From assembly GCF_003990445.1 (NCBI RefSeq), contig NZ_REEZ01000002.1:561121-625120 (forward strand): a stretch of DNA of 64,000 nucleotides, in the 5' to 3' direction. A model generated the notes under the pieces. The model made no database searches. It was given only the letters and a program-made list of their open reading frames with translations, and was not told the origin of the DNA. Shown here in pieces: positions 17,194 through 25,550 of the stretch. The number at the start of each line of letters is the position of its first letter. Within the stretch, counting starts at the first letter, position 1. This stretch comes from Pararhodobacter zhoushanensis (GTDB taxonomy: Bacteria > Pseudomonadota > Alphaproteobacteria > Rhodobacterales > Rhodobacteraceae). The translations under genes and the position numbers were made by a program.

Positions 17194-17234
17194 AAGAGGG
17201 GCGCTGCGCATTGAGCGACAGCGCCCCTCTTTTT
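17194..17234 (+). terminator. Intrinsic terminator after the FAH-family gene
   Basis: AAGAGGGGCGCTG (17194-17206) pairs perfectly with CAGCGCCCCTCTT (17219-17231) and runs into TTTTT. The loop is 12 bases. It can end the tetR-FAH transcript and, in part, the convergent hydrolase transcript (an A-run lies on the other side). Confidence 0.9.
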
Positions 17235-17308
17235 GCCCGGCTCTGGGCGCAGGCTGCAAGCCTAGGGACGTGGCGAAAACGCGACAGGCTGCCGTGACGC
17301 GATGCCGA

Positions 17309-18265
17309 TCACCCGGCGTTGGCTGTCGATCCCACCGTAATTTGTGCGATCGATGCCGCGTGCTCTGCAAGCGCAGACTGGCTTTCTGTCCAGGCGTCCG
17401 GTGCCACGGCCAACGCGCTTCGCAGCCAGGCCAGCGTCAACCGACGCGTCGCTTCCAAAGCGTCGGGGTCTTCGACCTCGGTCTCGCGAGCGTCCCACCC
17501 GGCAACTCCCCCCAGACCATGGCCGACCCCCTCGATCGTCAGCAGCGCCTCGGCACCCGGTGCGTCATGAAAGGCGTCGGCGTGCCACTCGGCACCACGG
17601 GGCGTGAAACGCGGGGCGTCCTGTGCGCCGATGACCACCAGCGTCGGGATGGTGATCGCGCTGAAATCCACATCGAAAAAGGGAAAGCGGGCAGCGCTTT
17701 CGGGGGTCAGATCCGCACCACCCCGCCCCGGCGCGGCCAGCAGGATACCGGCACGAATCCGCGGATGCGCGAAGCTCTCGCCCTGCAAACGCGCGCCCAG
17801 CAGAAGGCCGCCGGTAAAGCCGCCAAAGGAATGCCCGGCCACGGCGACGCGCCCGTGGTCCAGCCGCCCGGCTATGGCAGGTGCTTGTTGCTCGATCGCG
17901 GCCAGCTGGTCGAGGATGGCGTGCACTTCTGCCACCCTTTCGCGCCAGAAAAAAGGCCCGCCGGGCTGATCGGGGTCCAGTCCCCCGACCCGCGAACTGG
18001 CTTGAGTCGGCTGGATGACCGCCACGCCGCGTTCGGCCCAGAACTGCGCCAAGGGCGCATAGCCGTCCTTTGACGGGATATAGTTCGAGGGGCCGAAACC
18101 GTGCAGCAGGATCACGACGGGCAGGTCATTGCCCACCGCCGGGGCGGTCAGGCGCAGCTCAAGCGGCTGGCGTCCCGGCATCGGCAGCCGGATCGGGGTA
18201 TAGGCTACGGTGATTTCCGGCTCGGGCGTTGGCAGGGCGCGGGACAGGGTGATCAGTCGGTTCAT
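17309..18265 (-). CDS. Alpha/beta hydrolase (chlorophyllase/PAF-acetylhydrolase-like)
   Basis: A 318-residue alpha/beta-hydrolase. The nucleophile elbow is GHSFGG (Ser146), the oxyanion segment LLHGFGPSN lies near residue 54, and probable Asp and His are in VVIGAQDAP and EGVGHGLGG. The order and length resemble the chlorophyllase-like or platelet-activating-factor-acetylhydrolase-like esterases. No signal peptide is seen, so it is cytoplasmic. AAGGAAAA precedes the start MNRLITLSRA. It lies 40 bases downstream of the SDR gene on the same strand and may share its transcript. Substrate unknown. Confidence 0.82.
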   Translation of the reverse strand: MNRLITLSRALPTPEPEITVAYTPIRLPMPGRQPLELRLTAPAVGNDLPVVILLHGFGPSNYIPSKDGYAPLAQFWAERGVAVIQPTQASSRVGGLDPDQPGGPFFWRERVAEVHAILDQLAAIEQQAPAIAGRLDHGRVAVAGHSFGGFTGGLLLGARLQGESFAHPRIRAGILLAAPGRGGADLTPESAARFPFFDVDFSAITIPTLVVIGAQDAPRFTPRGAEWHADAFHDAPGAEALLTIEGVGHGLGGVAGWDARETEVEDPDALEATRRLTLAWLRSALAVAPDAWTESQSALAEHAASIAQITVGSTANAG

Positions 18266-18305
18266 GGTGTGTTTTCCTTGTTGAAAGTTGGCTGGGTCGC
18301 CGGTC

Positions 18306-19064
18306 TCAGGCCGTCGCCAGGCCCTCTTCGCGGAACCAGCACTCCGCATCCGCACCGGCGGGCAGCTTCATCGGCGCGGTCTCATCCGTGACAGCCCGCC
18401 AGACGACCCGCGCGACATCCCGCGCCTCGGTCTTCTGCGTGGCGGACTGAAGGCTCTGGAAATAGCCCTGCACGAAATCCGCGTACGGCTCGGGCACCGC
18501 CATGCCCATCCGCGCCACGGCGTTGCGCCCAAAGGACGTTCCCGGCGCACTGCCGGGCAGCACCAGACGCGCCCGGATGCCAAATTCAGCCGCCTCCAGT
18601 GCAAAGCTTTCGGTAAAGGCATTCAACGCGGCCTTGCTGGCGCTGTAGATCGACAGCGCGGGCAACGGGCGCAGCGTCACGCTGGAACTGACGTTGACGA
18701 TGACGCCGCTGCGCCGGGCGCGCATCGTCGGCATCACCGCGCGGGTCATCGCCATGGCACCCAGCACGTTGGTCTCGAACAGCTCGCGGGCGCGTGCCAT
18801 ATCCGCGCCTTCCAGCGCGTTGAGCATGCCGACACCGGCGTTGTTCACCAGCGCGTCGATCGGCCCCGCCGCAGCCAGCGCGGCGGCAATGCTGTCGGGG
18901 TCGGTCACATCCAGCGCCAGCAGGTGAAGGCGGTCGGACGCGGGCAAGCCGTCAGCCGAGGGGCTGCGCATCGTCGCGACAACCTCCCACCCCTGATCGA
19001 GGAACTGCGCGGCGATGGCCTGGCCGAAACCCGAGGAACAGCCAGTGATAAGAATTCGGGGCAT
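18306..19064 (-). CDS. Short-chain dehydrogenase/reductase (SDR)
   Basis: A 252-residue classical SDR. The cofactor motif TGCSSGFG lies at residues 7-14, the structural NNAG at 74-77, and the catalytic Ser127, Tyr140 and Lys144 fall in NVSSS and YSASK. It oxidises or reduces an alcohol/ketone with NAD(P). The start MPRILITGCS is set by the Rossmann fold; codons upstream run into the intergenic region. It is divergent from an AraC regulator across 97 bases, a common pairing in which the regulator controls the SDR. Substrate unknown. Confidence 0.9.
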   Translation of the reverse strand: MPRILITGCSSGFGQAIAAQFLDQGWEVVATMRSPSADGLPASDRLHLLALDVTDPDSIAAALAAAGPIDALVNNAGVGMLNALEGADMARARELFETNVLGAMAMTRAVMPTMRARRSGVIVNVSSSVTLRPLPALSIYSASKAALNAFTESFALEAAEFGIRARLVLPGSAPGTSFGRNAVARMGMAVPEPYADFVQGYFQSLQSATQKTEARDVARVVWRAVTDETAPMKLPAGADAECWFREEGLATA

Positions 19065-19116
19065 AGGAACGATCCTTGTCTTGTGAGATCGAGAAATACG
19101 CGCCAAGATCCGTTTG

Positions 19117-19129
19117 TTCGATATACGAA
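19117..19129. promoter_or_regulatory. Short inverted repeat in the SDR/AraC divergent region
   Basis: TTCG-ATATA-CGAA (19117-19129) lies midway between the two divergent starts. It may be part of an AraC binding site, but the arms are short and could be chance. Confidence 0.25.
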
Positions 19130-19161
19130 TGTCCGCAATCATCCATTGATCGTCCAGAAAC

Positions 19162-20073
19162 ATGCCCGATAGTCCCGCAGACCCCCTTTCCAGCGTCGTC
19201 TCGCTGCTCAAACCCGCGGTTTCGATCTCGAAGATGGTCGAGGCCGGGGGCCAGTGGCTGGTCGAGCGGCGCGATCTGGCCAGCCCCTTCTACTGCGCGA
19301 TGGTCGAGGGGCGCTGTCAGCTGCACGTCGCCGGGCGTGCCCCTGTCACACTGGTTGCCGGGGATTTCGTCCTGATCCCGCACCTGCAGGGCTTCACCAT
19401 GTCCAGCGCGGTGCCGCCACCACCGCATGTCCCGCGCCTTCCGCTGGAAACCGGCCCCGGTCGCTTTCGCCTTGGCCCGTCCGACGCCCCGGTCGATGTG
19501 CGCGCCCTTGTCGGCCACTGCCGCTTTGACACGCCCGCCAGTGACCTGCTCGTGTCGCTGCTGCCCGCGATGATCCATATTTCCAGCCCAAGCCGCCTGA
19601 CCGCCCTTGTGCCGATGATCCACGAAGAAACCCGTGCCCACCGGCCGGGGCGTGAGATGATCCTTGAGCGCCTGCTTGAGGTGCTGCTGATCGAATCCCT
19701 GCGTTCTGGCCCTGCGGCGCGCCTGCCGCCGGGACTGCTGCGCGGCCTTTCGGATCCGCATCTGGCCAGCGCCCTGCGGCGTATCCACGATGACACCGAC
19801 AGCAGCCTTTCCGTGACCGGCATGGCGAAAGAGGCCGGAATGTCACGCTCGGGCTTCTACGCGCGGTTCCGCAAAGAGGTCGGCCGCGCGCCGATGGAAT
19901 ACGTCATCGACTGGCGTATGGCTGTGGCCAAGACGCTGCTGCGGCAGGGCGGGCTGACCAATGCCGAAATCGCGCTGAAGATCGGCTACGGGTCCGCCAG
20001 CGCCTTCGGACTGGCCTTTGCCCGGCACGAGGGCCAGTCGCCCGGCGCATTCGCCGCCATGGGCAGGCGTTAA
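19162..20073 (+). CDS. AraC family transcriptional regulator with cupin domain
   Basis: A 303-residue regulator. The N-terminal half has a cupin-type sensor (VEGRCQLHVAGRAPVTLVAGD and following). The C-terminal AraC DNA-binding domain (about residues 195-300) contains two helix-turn-helix motifs (SVTGMAKEAGMSRSGFYARF and TNAEIALKIGYGSASAFGLA). This is the layout of AraC regulators with an AraC_binding_1/cupin_6 domain that often control an adjacent oxidoreductase. The SDR lies divergently upstream, so it is the likely target. Confidence 0.9.
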   Translation: MPDSPADPLSSVVSLLKPAVSISKMVEAGGQWLVERRDLASPFYCAMVEGRCQLHVAGRAPVTLVAGDFVLIPHLQGFTMSSAVPPPPHVPRLPLETGPGRFRLGPSDAPVDVRALVGHCRFDTPASDLLVSLLPAMIHISSPSRLTALVPMIHEETRAHRPGREMILERLLEVLLIESLRSGPAARLPPGLLRGLSDPHLASALRRIHDDTDSSLSVTGMAKEAGMSRSGFYARFRKEVGRAPMEYVIDWRMAVAKTLLRQGGLTNAEIALKIGYGSASAFGLAFARHEGQSPGAFAAMGRR

Positions 20074-20187
20074 CCCCAGCGGGGCTGGCGGATGCCACGA
20101 ACGTCAACGCCGCATCGCAACGCGCAAAAGACTGCCGTGGCAAATCACCGTCTTCACCTTGCCGTGCGATGCTGGCATATCGGCAGC

Positions 20188-20544
20188 ATGACGGTCCGGT
20201 TCCCCCTGATTTTCGCTCTCGCGCTAGGCGTTTGCCTTGCGGTGACGAGCGTTGTCTCGGCGGCTCTCATGGCACCCGACAAGACCAGCCATGCCCGGGC
20301 GGTCTATGCGATGATCCTCGGGGCCTCGCAGAGCGATATCTGCGGCGATCATTCGGGGCACGGCGGGCATGAATACCATTGCCCCTTCTGTCATACCATC
20401 TCGCAGCCCCCCCATGTCACCTCGCCCGCTGTAAGCCTTGCCTTCCGCCCGCACGATCTGTGGCGGCAGGGTGAGGCATTGCGCCGTGCCGCGCAGGGAC
20501 GAAACATCAACCATTCCACACGTGCACCCCCGCGGATCGCCTGA
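20188..20544 (+). CDS. Small exported His/Cys-rich protein (DUF2946-like)
   Basis: A 118-residue protein with an N-terminal hydrophobic segment (residues about 5-26). A metal-ligand-rich stretch follows: Cys52, His55, His58, His61, His64, Cys65, Cys68 and His69 (ICGDHSGHGGHEYHCPFCHT). This resembles the short DUF2946-type proteins found near metal-uptake or cytochrome genes, where the CPxC segment is the hallmark. It precedes a PepSY-domain membrane protein by 91 bases, so a metal or haem role is plausible but unproven. The start MTVRFPLIFA is preferred because it opens directly with the signal segment. Confidence 0.65.
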   Translation: MTVRFPLIFALALGVCLAVTSVVSAALMAPDKTSHARAVYAMILGASQSDICGDHSGHGGHEYHCPFCHTISQPPHVTSPAVSLAFRPHDLWRQGEALRRAAQGRNINHSTRAPPRIA

Positions 20545-20601
20545 CCGGCAAAAGATCCGATGGCCACAGCGCGGACCGCGCGCAGGGCCGCCCTTTGACC
20601 C

Positions 20602-20620
20602 GCCCGTCCCGCAGACGGGC
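20602..20620. repeat. Hairpin upstream of the PepSY gene
   Basis: GCCCGTC and GACGGGC (7-base perfect arms, loop CCGCA) lie 15 bases before the ATG at 20636. The stem ends just before the only purine-rich stretch (GGAATG) that could bind the ribosome, so it might affect initiation. There is no T-run. Confidence 0.4.
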
Positions 20621-20635
20621 TGTTGGAATGTACCC

Positions 20636-22045
20636 ATGACCCAAGAGACAAACCGCACGGCCACGGCCGCGCTCTACCGCGCTGTCTGGCGCTGGCATTT
20701 CATCGCGGGACTCATCGTCCTGCCCTTCGTCCTGATCCTGTCCGTGACCGGCGGGATCTACTTGTTCAAGGATGAAATCAACAACGCCGCGCATCACCAG
20801 TTGCGCTTCGTCGAACCCCGGGCCGACGCCTTGTCGGCCTCGCAGATCACCGCCGCCGCCCTTGCTGCCCATCCCGGCACGCTGCGGGCCTATTCGCCCG
20901 CACCGGCCCCCGACCGCAGCGCCGAGGTCGACATCACCGGCGAAGACGGGTTGCGCAACACGGTCTACGTCGACCCGTATGACGCCCGCGTTTTGGGCAC
21001 GTTGTGGGATGGCGGCGCGGCGGGCAGCCCGGCGATGTATGTGGTGCGCAAACTGCATTCGCTGGAATACGTCGGCTGGTTCGGCAACCGGCTGATCGAG
21101 GCAGCGGCGGGCTGGATGATCCTGCTCGTTGCGAGCGGCATCTACCTGTGGCTGCCGCGCGGACGCAAGACTGTCGGCACGCTGCGCATCAAAGCCACGC
21201 GGGGCCGTCCATGGTGGCGCGATCTGCACGCGGTCACCGGGATCTATACCGGTGTCTTCATCGTGTTCCTTGCGCTGACCGGCCTGCCGTGGTCCGGCGT
21301 CTGGGGGACGAAGTTCTACGACATCGCCTATGATCTGGGGCTGGGGATGCCGGATGGCTACTGGACGGGTCTGCCGCTGTCGAGCGTCCCCACCGAAGCG
21401 GTGGTTGACCGCGCCCCCTGGATCATGGAGCGCCAGCCGATCCCCGCCTCGCCCCTCCCCGATGCCGGAGAGCACGCGGGCCACACCGCCGCCGCGATGG
21501 CATCGGATCAGCCGGATCTGGTTGCGCCGCAGGTACTGGACGCGGTGGTGGCCACGGTCGAAGGCCTTGGCATCGTGCCCGGCTACGCGTTGAGCCTGCC
21601 CAGCGGTCCGACCGGGGTCTTCACCGCCTCGGTCTATCCCGATGACATCAGCTTTGAACGGACGATCCACCTTGATCGCTATACCGGCGCGGTACTGTAC
21701 GACGCCGGGTTCGAGGATCTTGGCGCGCTGGGGCGTTTTGCGGAATGGGGGATCTCGGTCCACATGGGTCAGGAATGGGGGCTGGTAAACCAGATCGTCC
21801 TTCTGCTGGCCTGCCTCGCCATGGTGATGCTGTGCGTATCGGCGGCAACGATGTGGTGGAAGCGCCGCCCCTCGGGCGCGCTGGGCATCCCGAGCGTCCC
21901 GACCGACTGGCGCATCCCGCGGACCTTGTTGGTGATGGCGATCGCGGCGGGGATCTTCTTTCCCCTGGTCGGGCTGTCGATGTTGCTACTGGCGGCGATC
22001 GAAGTGGCCGCCCATCTGATCGCGCGCCGCCGGTCATTCGCCTGA
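20636..22045 (+). CDS. PepSY-associated TM domain protein (PiuB-like)
   Basis: A 469-residue inner-membrane protein of the PepSY_TM/PiuB family. A first helix near residues 22-46 (FIAGLIVLPFVLILSVTGG) is followed by a periplasmic PepSY-like region. Further helices lie near 155-175 and 200-225, then a second large loop containing HAGHTAAAM. C-terminal helices lie near 385-405 and 425-455. The family includes ferric-siderophore or cytochrome-associated reductases. The paired small His/Cys protein upstream supports a metal link. The start MTQETNRTATAALYRAVW is chosen because the upstream open frame is low-complexity and overlaps the previous gene. Confidence 0.85.
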   Translation: MTQETNRTATAALYRAVWRWHFIAGLIVLPFVLILSVTGGIYLFKDEINNAAHHQLRFVEPRADALSASQITAAALAAHPGTLRAYSPAPAPDRSAEVDITGEDGLRNTVYVDPYDARVLGTLWDGGAAGSPAMYVVRKLHSLEYVGWFGNRLIEAAAGWMILLVASGIYLWLPRGRKTVGTLRIKATRGRPWWRDLHAVTGIYTGVFIVFLALTGLPWSGVWGTKFYDIAYDLGLGMPDGYWTGLPLSSVPTEAVVDRAPWIMERQPIPASPLPDAGEHAGHTAAAMASDQPDLVAPQVLDAVVATVEGLGIVPGYALSLPSGPTGVFTASVYPDDISFERTIHLDRYTGAVLYDAGFEDLGALGRFAEWGISVHMGQEWGLVNQIVLLLACLAMVMLCVSAATMWWKRRPSGALGIPSVPTDWRIPRTLLVMAIAAGIFFPLVGLSMLLLAAIEVAAHLIARRRSFA

Positions 22046-22392
22046 TGCCCTGCACAGGCTGACCGCCCGCAGGGTGATGAAAACAGGAGGGGGCTGGCGT
22101 CGGCCCCTTCCGCAAGGCTCAGCGGCGGCAGGTGCGTAGGGTCGCATGGGTTGACCGGGGACACCTTGCCAAATCCTTAATGCCTCTCTCTAAACCCCTG
22201 AAATTCCTCACCTCACCTCTCTGTCCCATCGTGGGACATGCCCTCATCCTCACAAACGACAAAGCGTCGGCCCGCTTTGCCGCTGGCTCAGGTTCCCAGC
22301 ATCCGGTCAACGCGGCACCCCCAGGCGTCAATCGGGCAAAGGGACTGAACGCGAACGGGGCGCCCCGTTTCCTTGTCACCCTGAGACCGGTG
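22046..22392. other. 347-base gap with a 7-base palindrome
   Basis: This stretch is less GC-biased than its neighbours and carries no convincing gene. Its main structure is TGTCCCA-TCG-TGGGACA at 22222-22238. The open frames across it lack ribosome binding sites and any recognisable motif. It lies between the PepSY gene and the decayed autotransporter and may be part of the same rearranged zone. Confidence 0.55.
22222..22238. promoter_or_regulatory. Palindrome TGTCCCA-TCG-TGGGACA
   Basis: Perfect 7-base arms with a 3-base centre. It could be a regulator operator or a small hairpin; no T-run follows. No regulator in the window can be matched to it. Confidence 0.45.
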
Positions 22393-23616
22393 TCAAAAAC
22401 TCCGCCGGTAGCCGATTGCCAGGCCGTAGCCTTCATAGTCCCGCTGGCCGATCCCGTCGTAATAGCCGCTCATCGAGAACTCGCCGCCTGACCCGGTCAT
22501 GTGCCTGAGACCCAGATCCATTCCGACACCCCCAGCACCACCGGCCATCGAACGTCCAGCCCCAGCTCGACCCGCGTCAGCGCGATATCCTGCGTGCCGA
22601 CCACGTTGCCAAGGCTGTCGGTATAAGCCCGCTGCCGGTCGGTTGTATGCGAAGCCGCGAAGATCGGCATCAGCCTCACGTCGCCAAGCGCCACCTCGCC
22701 GGTGATCCGCGCCAACGCCAGCATCCGCTCGGTGTTGAAGCGGTCGCTATAGCTGCCGAACGGGCTGATCGTGTTGCGGCTTGCACCCCACAACAACCGG
22801 CCTTCGAAATAGAGCGGATGGTCCGGCAGCCGCCCCACCACATAAGGTCCGGCCAGCCATCCGCTGCCCTCGATCCGGCCGATACCGTCATTGCGCGCGA
22901 CATGGTCGACCTGCAGCATCGCGCCCAGATACAGCGTGTCACTGAGCCGGTGATGCCCGCCGATGGTGCCGATCAGGTACTCCGTATCGCCGATCGGATC
23001 AGCGCTGCGCGAACCCTCGACCTGCACCCACAGCGGCCAGTCCGCCGTCAGCGCGCCGGACATCGTGCTCACACTGAACCGCAGCCCGTCCTCGTTGGCG
23101 TTGACGTTCAGCACCCCCCGGCACAGGTTCCCTGCATCAGGCAGATGAGGCCGGGCTGATTGGACACCAGCTGCTCTGCCCGGTGCAGCATGAACCGCGT
23201 GATCTGACCCTGAGTTTCGGCGACCGTCCGGTTGGTGATCCGCACCGCATCCGACGCAAGGCTGGCATTGCCCGCCGCATCGGTGAAGCTTCCCGCCGTG
23301 ACCTGTGCCGAGACGGTGCCCGATGGCAGCGGCGGGACGACCAGCGTGTCGCGGGTGCCAGTGCCGCTGAGCACACCCGTCGCGTTTTCAAGCGCAATGT
23401 CCCCAAGGGCAAAGTCGTCGGCCGTCTCGCTGAAGGTAGACGTCGCTGTGAACGGTGCGCTCGACAGCGTGGGCACCCCGAGGTCGCGGGCACGCAGCGT
23501 ATTGACGCGGCCGAGCTCTGCCTGCGGCAGTCGGGGGCGCAGGAGGGTGCCTGCACAGTCACCCGCAGGTCCACGCTTCCCGATCCAATTCCCGCCGATT
23601 CAGATACAGTCGCGAC
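22393..23616 (-). pseudogene. Autotransporter adhesin remnant (Ig-like repeat plus beta-barrel), frameshifted and 5'-truncated
   Basis: Read leftwards, four pieces in successive frames make one continuous C-terminal part of an autotransporter. A segment (SESAGIGSGSVDLRVTVQ) leads to an Ig-like repeat (FTATSTFSETADDFALGD ... FTDAAGNASLASDAV). The barrel follows (GVLNVNANEDGLRFSVST ... ALTRVELGLDVRWPVVLG), and the last strands end in GYGLAIGYRRSF, whose terminal Phe is the outer-membrane signature. The frames join if one base is restored at each of three homopolymers: GGGGG 23533-23537, CCCCCC 23114-23119 and CCCCC 22529-22533 (plus-strand bases). A TAG at 23617-23619 closes the frame upstream; the signal peptide and most of the passenger are missing. 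It is non-functional as read. Confidence 0.8.
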
Positions 23617-23627
23617 CTATCGCATAG

Positions 23628-25211
23628 ACCCTGACGGTCGAGGACCGGACGCACCTTCAGGCCCTTTTCATCCCGCGGGCATCTGACAGCGTGCAGGTTA
23701 CGGTCGACGGGACTGTCCTCACCCCCACGCGCGACGCAAGCGAGCCTCTTTGGCATGACTGGAACAAGCCGCTTTATCTCGGTCTGCCCGCACCGGTCCT
23801 GAGGGACGGCGACACCACGATCGAGATCATGCTGCGACGGGCAAACGAGGGAAGGTTGGCGCTGTATCCCTTTTACGTCGGCAATGCCGCAGTGCTTCAG
23901 GCAGAGTGGTTTGAGCAATTTGCCACCGGACCGGGGACCATCCGAATGAACTGGGCGACGACCATTATCCAGGTCTTGGCGTCGCTGGCGCTGTGGCGCA
24001 TGTCCCCGCGTTCGCTGGGTTTCGGCTGGCTGGCCCTGACGATGGGGGCGGCGCTTGTCTTCGGGTCGGAATGGGCCTTTCCGAACCTTGCTCCGCAGCA
24101 TCCCCTCTGGGTCGCCGCGTGGTGTTTCTCGATCCAGGCGATGGTCTATTTCATCTTTCGCTTCCTGCTCGGGTTCTTCGGCGACCCGTCGAGATTGTAT
24201 CTCAGGCTGATGCACGGGGTGATCGTGCCCAACACACTGGTCCTGATCGTGAACCGACCGGTGCTGGGTTTTGAATCCGACGCGATCTTCTTTGCAGGCG
24301 TTGCCGTTCTGGCGCTCTTGACACTCGGCTGGCTGCTGTCCTTGCCGCGGCGGGGCGGCAAGCAACCTCATATGACCCTGTTCTTCATGTTCAGCCTTGC
24401 GTCGGCGCTGGCCGCCACGGTCTGGATCAACGCCTTCTGGCCGCCGGATACGGTCCTTGCGCCGCTTGGTCCGCAGGCGATGACGATCCTCATCATCGGC
24501 TTGAGCTGGTCACTTCTGCTGCGGTTTGATGAGTTGCGGCGCCAGCGTGACAGGCTGCACGCCTCGCTCGCCGAACAGGTCGAACAGAAACCGGCCGAGC
24601 TGGAACCCACGTATGCGGCCTTGGCACAACAATCCCAGCGTCGGCTGATCACGCAGGAGCGGCTACGCATCATGCTGGATCTGCACGACGGCATCGGCGG
24701 TCAACTGGTCAACACGCTCGCCTACATGGAGAATTCGGGCCATCGAGACCCGGTGCTGCAGAACGCGATCGAAGATGCGTTGCGTGATATGGGCCTGATG
24801 ATCGACAGCCTCCACCTTGAGGACGACATTCCGGTCATGCTCGGCATGATCCGAAACCGGCTGGAGCCTCTGCTGCATCGCCACAAGGCACGGTTCGCGT
24901 GGCAGGTCGACGCGACGACCCGGCTGGACAACCAGACCCCCTCTGACGTGCTGGCGCTGATGCGCATCGTGCAGGAAGCCATCAGCAATGCGGTGAAACA
25001 TTCGTCTGCCACGGTAATCACTGTCCAGTCAGAAGACCGGGCGATCCGCATCACCGACAATGGCTGCGGCTTTGACACCAGCAAGGCCTCTGAGGCCCAG
25101 CCATCCGAAAGCGGCCTTGGCCTGCGAGGCATGCGGCAGCGGGCGGCGGACACCGGGATACAGCTGGACGTCCGGTCTTCGGGCAACGGCACCGTGGTGC
25201 ATTTGTTCTAG
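23628..25211 (+). CDS. Sensor histidine kinase (NarL-type) with 7TM-DISM-like input, 5'-truncated
   Basis: The frame is open from 23628 (after TAG 23625-23627); the first usable start is GTG at 23691 (506 residues), without a clear ribosome binding site. It opens inside an extracellular beta-domain (ALFIPRASDSVQVTVDG ... LPAPVLRDGDTTIEIML). About seven hydrophobic segments follow (residues about 85-265), then a coiled linker, a HisKA_3 dimerisation helix with the phosphorylated His in LDLHDGIGGQLVNTL, and an HATPase domain (N-box NAVKHSSA, G1 DNGCGFD, G2 GLGLRGMRQRA). The kinase part is complete, but the signal peptide and the start of the sensor domain are absent. No response regulator is encoded nearby. 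The 5' end meets the truncated autotransporter head to head, suggesting a deletion or inversion junction. Confidence 0.75.
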   Translation, partial: TLTVEDRTHLQALFIPRASDSVQVTVDGTVLTPTRDASEPLWHDWNKPLYLGLPAPVLRDGDTTIEIMLRRANEGRLALYPFYVGNAAVLQAEWFEQFATGPGTIRMNWATTIIQVLASLALWRMSPRSLGFGWLALTMGAALVFGSEWAFPNLAPQHPLWVAAWCFSIQAMVYFIFRFLLGFFGDPSRLYLRLMHGVIVPNTLVLIVNRPVLGFESDAIFFAGVAVLALLTLGWLLSLPRRGGKQPHMTLFFMFSLASALAATVWINAFWPPDTVLAPLGPQAMTILIIGLSWSLLLRFDELRRQRDRLHASLAEQVEQKPAELEPTYAALAQQSQRRLITQERLRIMLDLHDGIGGQLVNTLAYMENSGHRDPVLQNAIEDALRDMGLMIDSLHLEDDIPVMLGMIRNRLEPLLHRHKARFAWQVDATTRLDNQTPSDVLALMRIVQEAISNAVKHSSATVITVQSEDRAIRITDNGCGFDTSKASEAQPSESGLGLRGMRQRAADTGIQLDVRSSGNGTVVHLF

Positions 25212-25418
25212 TAGCCCGGGCGAACCGCCTGAATCCGTCGGTCCTGTCGCTGACAATCTCTGAGAGCGGCACGGCGTGAGACGCTTGCCTGAGCCCCACC
25301 GGCCCAATGCGCGCCCACCAAAACCTGAGCCCTGTCCGCCCTTACCCCACCTTGAGTCGCGCGCACGGCGACGACGGCAGCGTGTGAGCCGGGGCAAACG
25401 TATCTGGCGGGAAAGTCT

Positions 25419-25492
25419 TGGAGGTGGGTACCGGAATCGAACCGGTCTTCACGGATTTGCAATCCGGTGCGTAACCTCTCCGCCAACCCACC
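25419..25492 (-). tRNA. tRNA-Cys(GCA)
   Basis: A 74-base cloverleaf on the minus strand, with the 3' CCA encoded. The acceptor stem GGTGGGT/ACCCACC is perfect, the anticodon loop TTGCAAA carries GCA, and the T-arm is CCGGTTCGATTCCGG. It lies between the truncated sensor kinase and the dipeptidase. tRNA genes are frequent integration and recombination points, which may relate to the neighbouring decay. Confidence 0.95.
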
Positions 25493-25550
25493 GTTGTCCG
25501 AGACTGCGACTGCTTTAGCCGCTCCGTCGCACGGGTGCAAGAGGGCGCGG

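Noticed and set aside
22132-22491. A 119-codon plus-strand frame after the PepSY gene
   Set aside because: No ribosome binding site, no signal or motif, and the end overlaps the autotransporter remnant. Not supportable as a gene.
23108-23574. Two separate small genes in the autotransporter remnant
   Set aside because: They are frames of one broken gene; the pieces join cleanly when single bases are restored at homopolymers.
25419-25492. The tRNA-Cys gene as an attachment site of an integrated element
   Set aside because: No repeat of its 3' end and no integrase gene is visible within the neighbouring kilobases.
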